Positions 16,742 through 26,009 of a DNA stretch of 64,000 nucleotides are shown here, piece after piece. The position numbers and the translations under genes were made by a program. Location of the stretch: positions 1,474,001 through 1,538,000 of the forward strand of contig NC_009667.1 of assembly GCF_000017405.1 (NCBI RefSeq), written 5' to 3'. The DNA is from Brucella anthropi ATCC 49188. GTDB lineage: Bacteria > Pseudomonadota > Alphaproteobacteria > Rhizobiales > Rhizobiaceae. Within the stretch, counting starts at the first letter, position 1. Every line of letters begins with the position of its first letter. The notes beneath the pieces were generated by a model, which saw only the letters and a program-made list of their open reading frames with translations, searched no databases and had not been told where the DNA came from.

Positions 16742-18427
16742 CTATCGCTGCTTGGCCAGACCCTGCTCGCGCATCTGACTGAGGCTCATCTTCGGTGAAA
16801 GCGCTTCCGGATCGATGCGGATTTCGATGAGGCCCGGCTTGCCGGACTTTTCGCAAGCCTCGAAGGCCGGTGCAAAATCAGCCGTCTTTTCCACCACTTC
16901 GCCATGCAGGCCATAGGCGCGGGCAAGCGCTGCGAAGTCAGGATTGGCGAGGCCGGTGCCTGAAACGCGGCCCGGATAGGTGCGTTCCTGATGCATACGG
17001 ATGGTGCCATACATGCCGTTATTCACGACGATGAAGATGGCATTGGCTCCATACTGCGCTGCTGTTGCCAGTTCCTGTCCGTTCATGAGGAAACAGCCGT
17101 CGCCTGCAAAGGCAACAACCGTGCGTTCCGGTGCGGTGAGTTTGGCCGCGACCGCAGCCGGTACGCCATAGCCCATCGAGCCGTTGGTGGGAGCCAGCTG
17201 GCTGCGATAGGTGCGGTACTGGTAGAAGCGATGCGGCCATGCGGAATAGTTGCCTGCGCCATTGGTGATGATGGCGTCGGCGGGCAGATGCGCGCGCAGC
17301 CACTCCATCACTTCGCCCATCTGCACATCGCCGGGGATGACCGGCGATTTGATGTTGTCGCGGTAATCGGCATTGGCGCCGTTGGTCCATGCCTTCCAGC
17401 GCGGATCGGCAACCGGCGCAAGCTTTGCCGCCGCCGCACAGAAGGCAGGCATCGAAGCATTGACCGGAACGTCTGCATGATAAACGCGACCCAGCTCTTC
17501 TGCGCCCGGATGGATATGGACGAGCTTTTGCTGCGGCACCGGAATGGAGACGAGTTCGTAGCCCTGTGTCGTCATTTCGCCGAGGCGGGCACCGATTACG
17601 ATCAGCAGATCGGCATCGCGAACGCGCTGCGCCAGCTTGGGGCTGATCGAGGTTCCCATTTCGCCCGCATAAAGCGGATGGGTGTTGTCGAACATGTCCT
17701 GGCAGCGGAAAGATGCGGCGACCGGCAGGTGCATGTTCTCGGCAAATTTCCGCAGGTCAATGGTGGCTTCTGCGTTCCAGCCGCCACCGCCGACGATTAC
17801 CAGAGGCCGTTCGGCCTTTGCAAGAAGCGCCTGCATGTCCTGCAACTGATCAGTGCCCGGATGCATCTGAACCTGTTTAAAGGCTGGTGCGTCGCTGACG
17901 GCGGCATAGGATGTCAGCATGTCTTCCGGCAGGGCGATCACGACCGGGCCGGGGCGACCGTTGACGGCGCGGTGGAAGGCTTGGCTGACCAGTTCTGGAA
18001 TGCGGGCGGCATCGTCGATCTGGACGACCCATTTGGCCATCTGGCCGAACATGCGGCGATAGTCGATTTCCTGAAATGCCTCGCGCTCGACCTGATCGCT
18101 GGCGACCTGACCGATGAAGAGCAGCATCGGCGTTGAATCCTGAAAAGCTGTATGCACACCGACAGAGGCGTTTGTTGCGCCGGGACCGCGTGTGACGAAG
18201 CAGATGCCCGGCTTGCCGGTCAGCTTGCCATAGGCTTCCGCCATATAGGCCGCGCCGCCTTCCTGCCGGCAGACGATCAGGTCAATCGCGTCGCTGGAAT
18301 CATGAAAGGCGTCAAGCGCAGCGAGATAGCTCTCGCCGGGGACGCAGAAGACCCGGTCGGTGCCGTGGATGCGCAGCGCATCCACCAAAATCTGGCCTCC
18401 GGTACGGGCATTGGGTTTGCTCGTCAT
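16742..18427 (-). CDS. Thiamine pyrophosphate-dependent enzyme, acetolactate synthase/decarboxylase family
   Basis: A 561-residue IlvB-like protein with three domains: N-terminal PYR domain (residues 8-175) with the activating Glu56 in RQEGGAAYMAEAYG, central FAD/DHS-like domain (about 195-330), and C-terminal TPP domain with GDGCFLMNGQELATA...VNN, the GDG-N(N) cofactor motif. No acetolactate-specific regulatory gene (ilvH) is adjacent, so it is more likely a catabolic 2-oxoacid decarboxylase or carboligase than a biosynthetic AHAS. The start at 18427 (MTSKPNART) is preceded by GAGGAAA at suitable distance. It is convergent with the MFS/racemase operon and separated from it by a terminator. 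Confidence 0.82.
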   Translation of the reverse strand: MTSKPNARTGGQILVDALRIHGTDRVFCVPGESYLAALDAFHDSSDAIDLIVCRQEGGAAYMAEAYGKLTGKPGICFVTRGPGATNASVGVHTAFQDSTPMLLFIGQVASDQVEREAFQEIDYRRMFGQMAKWVVQIDDAARIPELVSQAFHRAVNGRPGPVVIALPEDMLTSYAAVSDAPAFKQVQMHPGTDQLQDMQALLAKAERPLVIVGGGGWNAEATIDLRKFAENMHLPVAASFRCQDMFDNTHPLYAGEMGTSISPKLAQRVRDADLLIVIGARLGEMTTQGYELVSIPVPQQKLVHIHPGAEELGRVYHADVPVNASMPAFCAAAAKLAPVADPRWKAWTNGANADYRDNIKSPVIPGDVQMGEVMEWLRAHLPADAIITNGAGNYSAWPHRFYQYRTYRSQLAPTNGSMGYGVPAAVAAKLTAPERTVVAFAGDGCFLMNGQELATAAQYGANAIFIVVNNGMYGTIRMHQERTYPGRVSGTGLANPDFAALARAYGLHGEVVEKTADFAPAFEACEKSGKPGLIEIRIDPEALSPKMSLSQMREQGLAKQR

Positions 18428-18749
18428 TGTATGCATTTCCTCAATCTCACCATGTCTCGCTCGCCATTCCGGCTCGCCTTGCAAGGACGGTTTCTCCGCC
18501 TCTTTTCAAAAAGATCCTCCCGAAAACCGGGACAATCCATGTGTTGGGGGAACGGGAACTCATGGTCAGACGCACCCAAATGGCCGACAGGTGCATAAAC
18601 CTCAGTCTCGCGGCAAAGTTTACGTTCAGCCGCCTGCTTCTCCTCCCAGTCAAGCACGCTGATATGAACATAGCCAGCGGTGCGAATACAGATTAAACAT
18701 CATGACTAAACTGTATGAACTCATGATGCACCGGTATGGAGGAATGGCG
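18428..18749. other. Intergenic region between TPP enzyme and DUF72 gene
   Basis: This 322-bp gap serves as divergent promoter region. The only clear structure is an 8-bp inverted repeat CATCATGA (18698-18705) / TCATGATG (18721-18728) with a 15-nt spacer just before the DUF72 start. I see no small gene with a convincing ribosome binding site. Confidence 0.45.
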
Positions 18750-19556
18750 ATGGCCAGGGAAAACACGGGTAAGATCCGCGTCGGTATTGGCGGATGGGCC
18801 TATGAACCGTGGGACAAGAGCTTCTATCCTGAAAAACTGTCGAAGAAGCGCCAGCTTGAATATGCATCGAGCAAGCTCACATCCATCGAGATCAACAGCA
18901 CTTATTACGGCCCGCAGAAACCCACGACCTTCGCCAAATGGCACGATGAAACGCCGGAAGGCTTTGTGTTTTCGCTGAAGGCACCGCGTTTTTCCACCAA
19001 TCGCCGTGTCCTGGCGGAGGCGGGTGAGAGCATTGAACGGTTCATGACCGGCGGCATGATGGAACTGAAAGACAAGCTCGGCGTGGTCAACTGGCAATTC
19101 ATGGGAACGAAGAAGTTCGACCCCGTGGACTTCGAGGCGTTTTTGAAGCTTCTGCCGAAGCGTGTCGACGGGCGCGATGTGCGCCATGCGGTGGAGGTGC
19201 GTCACGACAGTTTCAATTCACCGGACTTCATCGCCTTGCTGCGCGAATATGGCGTAGCGGTGGTGATTGCAGGCGACAGCGACTTTCCGCAATTCGCCGA
19301 TATGACCGCACCTTTCGCCTATCTTCGCATCATGGGAACGAAGGAAAGCGAGCCGCTTGGCTATGGTGAAAGTCATCTCGATCAGTGGGCTGCACGCGCC
19401 AAGGCGATAGCGGCGGGAGAACCCGCTGAAGGGTTGAAGACCGTGACGCCGCCTGTTGCGGACCATATCGCCCGCGATGTCTATCTCTATGTGATCAGCG
19501 GCTATAAGGCGCATAATCCGCATGCGGCCATGGCCTTGATCGAACGGACAAAATGA
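18750..19556 (+). CDS. DUF72 domain-containing protein (YecE-like)
   Basis: A 268-residue DUF72 protein, a TIM-barrel family of unknown activity. Diagnostic segments are IRVGIGGWAYEPW at the start, IEINSTYYGP, FVFSLKAPRFSTN, and AVEVRHDSF. I choose the ATG at 18750 because GGAGG (18738-18742) is 7 nt upstream; the in-frame ATGs at 18702 and 18744 lack usable spacing. It is followed after 45 bp by dap on the same strand. Its cellular role is not known; co-location with a D-aminopeptidase gives no clear hint. Confidence 0.82.
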   Translation: MARENTGKIRVGIGGWAYEPWDKSFYPEKLSKKRQLEYASSKLTSIEINSTYYGPQKPTTFAKWHDETPEGFVFSLKAPRFSTNRRVLAEAGESIERFMTGGMMELKDKLGVVNWQFMGTKKFDPVDFEAFLKLLPKRVDGRDVRHAVEVRHDSFNSPDFIALLREYGVAVVIAGDSDFPQFADMTAPFAYLRIMGTKESEPLGYGESHLDQWAARAKAIAAGEPAEGLKTVTPPVADHIARDVYLYVISGYKAHNPHAAMALIERTK

Positions 19557-19601
19557 TGCCTCGTGGCGGCTGTTGATTTTCATCTGAGTCGCCTGAGCAT
19601 C

Positions 19602-21164
19602 ATGTCAAAATTCGATCTTTCCGCGCTAGAAACCTTCGTTCGCACCATTCCGCAGCACTATAAAGGGCCAGGTGGCGCGGTCGCGGTGCTGAAAGATGGC
19701 AAGGTCGTGCTGCGCCATGCATGGGGCTTTGCCGATCTTTCCACTCGCAAGGCGATGACGCCCGAAACGCGCATGCCGATCTGTTCGGTCAGCAAGCAGT
19801 TCACCTGCGCCGTTCTGCTCGACAGTGTCGGCGAGCCGGAAGTTCTTGATGATGCGCTTGCCGCCTATCTCGACAAGTTTGCTGAAAAGCGTCCCAGCGT
19901 GCGCGATCTTTGCAACAACCAGTCGGGCCTGCGTGATTACTGGGCGCTGACGGTTCTGTGCGGGGCCGATCCGGAAGGCGTCTTTCTGCCCGAACAGGCA
20001 CAAAGCCTGCTGCGCCGCCTGAAGACCACGCATTTTGCACCGGGCACGCATTATTCCTACTGCAACGGCAATTTCCGCATTCTGGCTGATCTGATCGAGC
20101 AGCATACAGGCCGGTCGCTTATCGAACTTCTGTCGGAACGTATTTTTCAGCCTGCGGGCATGAAGACGGCAGAACTTATCCCCGATACCGCGCTGTTCGA
20201 CGAATGCACCGGCTATGAGGGCGACACGGTGCGTGGCTTCCTGCCTGCCGTCAATCGCATCCACTGGATGGGTGATGCCGGTATCTGCGCGTCGCTGGAC
20301 GACATGATTGCCTGGGAGCAGTTCATCGATGCGACCCGCGACGACGAAAGCGGAATCTATCGTCGCCTGAGCGGTCTTCAGACTTTCAGCGACGGTGCTG
20401 CTGCTCCCTACGGCCTCGGCCTCAAATTCGAGGAAACGGGCGGCAAGCGCCTGACCGGCCATGGCGGGGCTTTGCGCGGCTGGCGCTGCCAGCGCTGGCA
20501 TTGCGCCGATGAGCGCCTTTCGACAATCGCTATGTTCAATTTTGAAGGCGGAGCTTCCGACGTCGCCTTCAAGCTGATGAACATTGCGCTTGGCGTCCCG
20601 ACATCGGAACAGGTTCGCGTTGCAGCCGATGCCGTATGGTTCGGCTCATGGCTCGACCATGAAACCGGCCTCGTGCTGAGCCTTGAAGATGCCGGACGCG
20701 GACGCATGAAGGCACGTTTCGGCACTGGCCCGGAAATGATGGACGTCGTGGGCGAGAACGAAGCGCGTTCCTCGATGACCGCGATCCGCCGCGATGGCGA
20801 CACGATCCATCTGGCGCGCGAGGACGAAAATCTGAGCCTGACAATGCAGCGCCTGAAAGGCGCGGCGAAGCAGGATATTGCGGGGCACTATCGCAGCGAC
20901 GAACTTGAGGCCGATCTTTTGATCGTCGATGAGGGCGGTGCTTTCTATGGGGCCTTTGAAGGGTTTCTTGGCAAGAGCGATATGTATTCGCTCTATGAGG
21001 CGGGACCGGATGTCTGGCTGCTGCCGGTGCAGCGCTCGATGGACGCGCCGTCGCCGGGCGAATGGAAACTTGTCTTCCATCGTGACGCCAAAGGCGAGAT
21101 AACAGGCATGACCGTCGGCTGCTGGCTGGCACGGCATGTGGACTACAGGAGAATTCAGGAATGA
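19602..21164 (+). CDS. dap: D-aminopeptidase (penicillin-recognising serine peptidase, S12)
   Basis: The 520-residue protein matches, as I recall it, the length and layout of the Ochrobactrum anthropi D-aminopeptidase, which removes N-terminal D-residues (D-Ala, D-Ser, Gly) from peptides and amides. Residues 1-330 are the beta-lactamase-like domain: nucleophile Ser62 and Lys65 in SVSK, Tyr153 in YSYCNGN, and the HxG motif in [10 protein letters not shown] near 287. The C-terminal 190 residues form the two antiparallel beta-barrel domains. A start at 19602 ([10 protein letters not shown]) gives exactly the family length; an upstream ATG at 19563 adds 13 odd residues. No signal peptide is seen, so it is cytoplasmic. 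The stop overlaps the osmC-like ATG. Confidence 0.93.
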   Translation: MSKFDLSALETFVRTIPQHYKGPGGAVAVLKDGKVVLRHAWGFADLSTRKAMTPETRMPICSVSKQFTCAVLLDSVGEPEVLDDALAAYLDKFAEKRPSVRDLCNNQSGLRDYWALTVLCGADPEGVFLPEQAQSLLRRLKTTHFAPGTHYSYCNGNFRILADLIEQHTGRSLIELLSERIFQPAGMKTAELIPDTALFDECTGYEGDTVRGFLPAVNRIHWMGDAGICASLDDMIAWEQFIDATRDDESGIYRRLSGLQTFSDGAAAPYGLGLKFEETGGKRLTGHGGALRGWRCQRWHCADERLSTIAMFNFEGGASDVAFKLMNIALGVPTSEQVRVAADAVWFGSWLDHETGLVLSLEDAGRGRMKARFGTGPEMMDVVGENEARSSMTAIRRDGDTIHLAREDENLSLTMQRLKGAAKQDIAGHYRSDELEADLLIVDEGGAFYGAFEGFLGKSDMYSLYEAGPDVWLLPVQRSMDAPSPGEWKLVFHRDAKGEITGMTVGCWLARHVDYRRIQE

Positions 21165-21583
21165 GCGAACTGAAAGTCAGAACCCGCGAGACGGGTGCCA
21201 TCGCCGAAATGCCGCATGGAAAACTGCCAGTCATCACCACGCCGACCGGCGGCGTGGTCGAGCTCGTTACGAGTGTCAGTCAGGCCGGCTTCAATCCGCT
21301 CGATCTCATCTATTCGTCGGTCGCTGCCTGCATGGCGCTCAGCGCGCGCATTGCTGCCACCAAGCTCGAACTGAAGGAAAAGCTGACCGATGTGCGGGTG
21401 GAAGTGAAGGGCGACAAGGCGCATGAAGGACCGTCGCGTATCGAACGGTTCAACATCACCTTCCATTTCGGCGGTGACCTCACCGACGACGAAAAGCATC
21501 GTCTCGCCGAAATGGCTGAGGAAATCTGCACGGTCAGTAATACGCTGCGCGGCGAGCCGCAGTTTGATCTGAAGGTATCGTAA
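21161..21583 (+). CDS. OsmC/Ohr-family protein
   Basis: A 140-residue OsmC-family protein. The family's two redox cysteines are seen in [13 protein letters not shown] (first) and [10 protein letters not shown] (second), placed as in peroxide-reducing OsmC/YhfA proteins. It would reduce organic hydroperoxides through thiols in the cytoplasm. The start overlaps the dap stop by 4 nt (ATGA), so translation is coupled, and AGGAGAATTCAGGA precedes it. The coupling to a D-aminopeptidase has no known reason. Confidence 0.85.
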   Translation: MSELKVRTRETGAIAEMPHGKLPVITTPTGGVVELVTSVSQAGFNPLDLIYSSVAACMALSARIAATKLELKEKLTDVRVEVKGDKAHEGPSRIERFNITFHFGGDLTDDEKHRLAEMAEEICTVSNTLRGEPQFDLKVS

Positions 21584-21586
21584 CCT

Positions 21587-22312
21587 TCAGATCACATCGC
21601 GGATGCGATCGACGCCGAGCTTGATAACGCTTTCCATGGCCAGACGTGCTTTTTGTGGATCACGCGATGCAATGGCGTGGGCAATGCGCAGGTGATTGGC
21701 CGCGCATTCGGCAATGCCTTCTCGCGATGAGGCGGGTGATGAAAGCTGGAACGAGATTGCCAGCGCCGCTTCGATCAATCCGCTGACCGAGCGCATGAAC
21801 GGATTGCCCGACATGCGCGCAATGGCCAGATGGAATTCCAGATCAACCTTGGCGATGGACTCCGGCGTGTGGTTCGGATCGTCAAACTTGGCGGCGAGCG
21901 CGTAAAGCTCGACAATCTCGTCACTGGTGGCGCGTTCAGCCGCGGCCGCTGCGGCTGCCGGTTCCAGTGCCATGCGCATTTCCGCCAGATGGTCCACGAA
22001 GACTTCATCGAAGCCTGCCTCGAAGCGCCATGTCAGCACATCGGGATCGAAGAAATTCCAACTCGCATGGCCCAGAACACGGGTGCCGACCTTGGCCTTG
22101 GGTTCGATGAGGCGCTTGGCGGCAAGGGTTTTCATCGCCTCGCGCAGAACGGTGCGGGAAACGCCGAAGCGTAGCGACAATTCATGGTCGCCCGGAAGGA
22201 TGGACCCTGCAGGAATGGTTCCCGCGACGATGCCGCGGCCCAGTTCACCCACCACGACAGCGTGGCTGTTATGGCGTTTGCGTCCGGTTATGGCCGTTTC
22301 CAGCAATCCCAA
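21587..22312 (-). CDS. GntR/FadR-family (FCD) transcriptional regulator
   Basis: A 241-residue regulator. Residues 15-80 are the GntR winged helix (AVVVGELGRGIVAGTIPAGS, LRFGVSRTVLREAMKTLAAK, GTRVLG) and residues 95-225 an all-helical FCD ligand domain with metal-binding histidine and aspartate candidates. This resembles regulators of galactonate or related sugar-acid pathways. It is the last gene of the ytfQ-ytfR-ytfT-yjfF operon, 27 bp after yjfF, and probably senses an intermediate of the galactose/arabinose pathway coded on the other side of the ytfQ promoter. Confidence 0.85.
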   Translation of the reverse strand: MGLLETAITGRKRHNSHAVVVGELGRGIVAGTIPAGSILPGDHELSLRFGVSRTVLREAMKTLAAKRLIEPKAKVGTRVLGHASWNFFDPDVLTWRFEAGFDEVFVDHLAEMRMALEPAAAAAAAERATSDEIVELYALAAKFDDPNHTPESIAKVDLEFHLAIARMSGNPFMRSVSGLIEAALAISFQLSSPASSREGIAECAANHLRIAHAIASRDPQKARLAMESVIKLGVDRIRDVI

Positions 22313-22339
22313 TTCAGGCCTCCTTCATTCGTTGCCTGG

Positions 22340-23356
22340 CTAGCTATTTGTTTCAATGCGCATCTTGCCCGAAAACCGGTTCCCACTTTTCGGGATGCGC
22401 CTTAGATCCGAGAACCACGCAAGTCCTCGTTGCAGAGCAATGAACAGGAACAGCAATATACCGATTGCTATTTTCGTCCACCAGGAAGACAGCGTTCCGT
22501 CGAATACAATGTATGTCTGGATCAGCCCCTGTATGAGAATGCCGACGAATGTTCCGGCCACAAGGCCTGCGCCACCTGTCAGCAATGTCCCGCCGATCAC
22601 CACCGAAGCGATGGCATCCAGTTCTACCCCCACCGTCGCGAGCGAATAGCCGGACGAAGTATAAAGCGTATAGACGATCCCGGCGAGGCCGGAAAGGATA
22701 CCCGACATCGTATAGATGCCGATTGTCGTGCGGGCAATCGGAACGCCCATCAGCTCCGCCGACTGCTGGTTGCCGCCAAGCGCGTAGATATTGGCGCCGA
22801 AGCGCGTGCGATGCGCGATGATGCCGCCAACGATGAAGACCGCGAGCATGAGCATGGCGATGAATGTCAGCCTGCCGCCGCCCGGCAGGCGGAAATAAAG
22901 CCCCTGCAATGTATCGAGAAACGGATGCGCGATGGGCACGGATTGCGTCGAGATGAGGAAGGCCGCACCGCGAGCCAGAAACATGCCCGCAAGTGTGGCC
23001 ACGAAAGGCGGGATCCGCAAGAAATGGATCATCATGCCCATCCACGCCCCGAACAATGCGGCGATCACAAGAACGAGGCCGAATGCCACGAGCGGATGCA
23101 CGCCGAGCTGCCCGATCATCACGGCAACGAAAACGCTGGTGAAGGCGATGACCGAGCCGACCGACAGGTCGATGCCGCCGGAAAGGATCACGAATGTCAT
23201 GCCGACGGCGGCTATGCCGAGGAAGGCGTTGTCGGTCAGAAGATTGCCGACTACCCGTGTCGACAGCATGTTCGGAAACTGGACGATGCAGATCGCATAG
23301 GCGAGCAGGAAGATTGCAACCGTCGTCAGGAAGGGCAGATTGCGCAGTGCTCTCAT
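22340..23356 (-). CDS. yjfF: Sugar ABC transporter permease (YjfF-like, galactofuranose type)
   Basis: A 338-residue permease of the RbsC family with the usual 8-10 helices and the conserved [22 protein letters not shown] near residue 60, and GGTLLTGGAGLVAGTFVG in the coupling region. By position it is the second permease of a YtfQRT-YjfF system. It overlaps the ytfT stop by 4 nt (ATGA). The last about 19 codons, including RIPKSGNRFSGKMRIE, are encoded by a palindromic repeat element (22358-22400) that also holds the reading frame to its stop at 22340; the original C-terminus may have been shorter. Confidence 0.88.
   Translation of the reverse strand: MRALRNLPFLTTVAIFLLAYAICIVQFPNMLSTRVVGNLLTDNAFLGIAAVGMTFVILSGGIDLSVGSVIAFTSVFVAVMIGQLGVHPLVAFGLVLVIAALFGAWMGMMIHFLRIPPFVATLAGMFLARGAAFLISTQSVPIAHPFLDTLQGLYFRLPGGGRLTFIAMLMLAVFIVGGIIAHRTRFGANIYALGGNQQSAELMGVPIARTTIGIYTMSGILSGLAGIVYTLYTSSGYSLATVGVELDAIASVVIGGTLLTGGAGLVAGTFVGILIQGLIQTYIVFDGTLSSWWTKIAIGILLFLFIALQRGLAWFSDLRRIPKSGNRFSGKMRIETNS
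22358..22400. repeat. Palindromic interspersed repeat, copy 2 (inside the yjfF 3' end)
   Basis: Outer arms GCGCATC / GATGCGC and inner arms CCCGAAAA / TTTTCGGG. It lies within the coding 3' end of yjfF and supplies its last residues. The core CCGAAAACCG-gtt-CCCACTTTTCGG is shared with the copies at 46666 and 52139. Confidence 0.8.
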
Positions 23357-24396
23357 TGCCGTGCTCCCTGCTGGCTTTGACGGACCGGATTGGCTCCATT
23401 GCCCTTGCGTTCCGAGCGCAGGAAGGTAATGAGCTGGACAATGGCCGGCGACTGGAAGGTGAGCACGATCACGATGATGACGGCCTTGATGATGAGGTTG
23501 AATTCCGGCGGAAAGCCCGCCATCAGAATGCCTGTGTTGATCGACTGGATGATGAGCGCGCCGAGCAGCGAAGCCATGATCGAGAAACGCCCGCCATTGA
23601 GCGAGGTGCCGCCGATGACGACCGCCAGAATCGCGTCGAGTTCAAGCCACAGCCCGGCATTGTTGGCATCTGCGCCGCGAATATCCGCCGCCGCGATCAG
23701 CCCCGCAAGGGCAGCGCCGACGCCAGAAACTGCATAGACGCTGAACAGGAGAAAGCGTGCTTTGACCCCCGCCAGCATCGCTGCGCGACGGTTGATGCCG
23801 GTCGCCTCGATCAGGAAGCCAAGCGCACTGGTACGCACTGCGAGGCCCACGACCAGACCGGCCAGAATCCATATGAGGACCGGGATCGGAATGCCGAGGA
23901 AGGAGCCGGAGCCAAGCGCTGCAAAGGAGTCATTGTTGAAGGTCAGGATCGCGCCTTCGGTGATAAGCTGTGCGATGCCGCGACCTGCCACCATCAGGAT
24001 AAGCGTCGCGATGATCGGCTGGATATCGAAGACCGCAACCAGAAAGCCGTTCCACAAGCCACACAGAAGGCCCACGCCAAGCGCTGCCGGAATGACGATT
24101 GCAAGCGGATAGCCCGCAACGATGAGCGACGCGGCAAAGGCGCCGCTGATCGCCATGACGGCACCGACTGACAGATCGATGCCGCGCGTTGCGATCACCA
24201 GTGTCATGCCAACGGCCAGAATGGCAACGGGCGCTGCACGCACCAGAATATCGATCAGGCTTCCATAGAGCCGCCCGTTCTGGAAGGAAATGTCAAGAAA
24301 GCCGGGTGCGATGATGGTGTTCACCACCAGAATGAGCACAAGGGCGGCCAGTTGCGGCGCCAGTCTTTTGAGTTTTCTGGTCATGCGGGCAATCAT
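23353..24396 (-). CDS. ytfT: Sugar ABC transporter permease (YtfT-like, galactofuranose type)
   Basis: A 347-residue RbsC-type permease. Segments VGMTLVIATRGIDLSVGAVMAI and GGTSLNGGRFSIMASLLGALII are the family landmarks. It starts at 24396 with MIARMTRKL, overlapping the ytfR stop by 4 nt (ATGA); a longer frame to 24579 would lie inside ytfR. It pairs with the YjfF-like permease to form the membrane part of a galactofuranose/aldose importer. The 3' end overlaps the yjfF start, so the three genes are translationally coupled. Confidence 0.88.
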   Translation of the reverse strand: MIARMTRKLKRLAPQLAALVLILVVNTIIAPGFLDISFQNGRLYGSLIDILVRAAPVAILAVGMTLVIATRGIDLSVGAVMAISGAFAASLIVAGYPLAIVIPAALGVGLLCGLWNGFLVAVFDIQPIIATLILMVAGRGIAQLITEGAILTFNNDSFAALGSGSFLGIPIPVLIWILAGLVVGLAVRTSALGFLIEATGINRRAAMLAGVKARFLLFSVYAVSGVGAALAGLIAAADIRGADANNAGLWLELDAILAVVIGGTSLNGGRFSIMASLLGALIIQSINTGILMAGFPPEFNLIIKAVIIVIVLTFQSPAIVQLITFLRSERKGNGANPVRQSQQGARQ

Positions 24397-25940
24397 GCTG
24401 CAGCTTCCTTTTCGCTTCCGGTCTCTGCGATTGCACGCACGATATTGTCGGCAGTGATTTCCTCGCCCTTCAGTTCCGCCACATGGCGACGGTCGGACAG
24501 GACGATGACGCGATTGGCAACGGCGGCAAGCTCCTCGAATTCCGACGAGATGATGACCAGCGACATGCCTTCGGCGCAAAGTTCGCCGATGAGCTTCAAG
24601 ATTTCAGCATGGGCGCCGATATCGATGCCGCGCGTCGGCTCATCGAGGATCAGCAGGCGTGGGTCGGTGGCAAGCCAGCGTGCCAGTATGGCTTTCTGCT
24701 GGTTGCCGCCGGACAGGAACTTGATCGGCTTGTCAGGATCAGGCGGGCGAATATCGAGCGCCTTGATGTAACGCTGCGCAAGCGCCGTCTTCTCGCGTGA
24801 GGAAATCGGTCTGGACCATCCGCGCTTCGCCTGAACCGCCAGCGCGATGTTCTCCGCCATCGAGAAATCGCCAATGATGCCGTCTGTCTTGCGTTCTTCC
24901 GGGCAGAAGGCGAAGCGCTCCGCAATGGCTGCAACAGGTGAGGGGAGCCTCGTTTCCTTGCCGTCGACGGTCAAGGTGCCGCTATCGGTCTGATCGACAC
25001 CGAACATCAAAAGAGCGGTTTCGGTGCGGCCGGAACCGAGCAGCCCGGCAATGCCAACGGCTTCTCCCGGCTGGATCGAGAGATCGAACGGCGCAACGCT
25101 GCCTTGTCTGCCGAAGCCTGCAAAACGGATCGGGGCAACCGTGTCGCGGCTTACTTCCTCGGTCAGCTGGCGGCGCACAGTCTCCTGCAACTGGTGGCCG
25201 AGCATCATGGAAATGAGATCGGTGCGCGGCAGTTCCGACAGGTTGCGGCTGCCGACCAGCCGTCCGTTGCGCAATACGGTGGCGCAATCGGCGATGGCGT
25301 AGACCTGATCCAGAAAATGGGTGATGACGATGATGCCGAGGCCTTCTGCCTTCAACTGGCGCAGCACGCCGAACAACATTTCGACTTCGCGTGCATCGAG
25401 ACTGGCGGTCGGTTCGTCAAGGACGAGCACCTTGCCCGAGAGATCGACGGCACGTGCAATCGCGATGATCTGGCGGATGGCGGCTGAATAGGCGGACAGA
25501 GGCACGCCGACATCGATGGTGAGGCCATAGCGGGAAAGAAGGTTCGTCGCATCTTTTTCCATCCGGCCCCGGTCGACCAGTCCGAAACGTTTCGGCTGGC
25601 GTCCCAGGAACAGGTTTTCTGCTACCGTCAGATTTTCGAGAAGGTTGACCTCCTGATAGACCGTGCCGATGCCAAATGTCTGCGCTTCCGCCACGGAGGT
25701 AGGTGCAATCGGCTGGCCCTCAAGCAGGATCGAACCGCCGAAGCCGTGGTAAGCGCCGGTCAATATCTTGATAAGCGTGGATTTACCCGCGCCGTTTTCG
25801 CCAAGCAATGCATGGATTTCCCCGCAGTTGAGCGTGAAATCGACATGGTCGAGCGCTGTCACGCCCAGAAAGGATTTGGTGATCGAACGGGCTTCAAGAA
25901 GCGGCATTGCGGCCGCCGATGGAGCGTCTTTTGCAGCCAT
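24393..25940 (-). CDS. ytfR: Sugar ABC transporter ATP-binding protein, two-domain (YtfR-like)
   Basis: A 515-residue double ATPase of the RbsA/MglA type. The first domain has Walker [10 protein letters not shown] at residues 48-56 and Walker [13 protein letters not shown]; the second has the usual degenerate P-loop GLLGSGRTE and a full signature FLSGGNQQK with [11 protein letters not shown] take the ATG at 25940 (MAAKDAPS), with GGAAG upstream; an ATG at 25958 would add six residues. It powers the YtfT/YjfF channel and lies 69 bp after ytfQ. Confidence 0.88.
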   Translation of the reverse strand: MAAKDAPSAAAMPLLEARSITKSFLGVTALDHVDFTLNCGEIHALLGENGAGKSTLIKILTGAYHGFGGSILLEGQPIAPTSVAEAQTFGIGTVYQEVNLLENLTVAENLFLGRQPKRFGLVDRGRMEKDATNLLSRYGLTIDVGVPLSAYSAAIRQIIAIARAVDLSGKVLVLDEPTASLDAREVEMLFGVLRQLKAEGLGIIVITHFLDQVYAIADCATVLRNGRLVGSRNLSELPRTDLISMMLGHQLQETVRRQLTEEVSRDTVAPIRFAGFGRQGSVAPFDLSIQPGEAVGIAGLLGSGRTETALLMFGVDQTDSGTLTVDGKETRLPSPVAAIAERFAFCPEERKTDGIIGDFSMAENIALAVQAKRGWSRPISSREKTALAQRYIKALDIRPPDPDKPIKFLSGGNQQKAILARWLATDPRLLILDEPTRGIDIGAHAEILKLIGELCAEGMSLVIISSEFEELAAVANRVIVLSDRRHVAELKGEEITADNIVRAIAETGSEKEAAA

Positions 25941-26009
25941 GGCAGTCTTCCATTGCATTTTGCAAAGGTTATTCCGGGCCGCGACAAACGCGGCCCGAGG
26001 ACGAGAGGA

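Noticed and set aside
18698..18728. Inverted repeat CATCATGA/TCATGATG before the DUF72 gene taken as an operator
   Set aside because: The arms contain start-codon-like ATG strings and no regulator is nearby; it may be chance, so it is only noted in the gap description.
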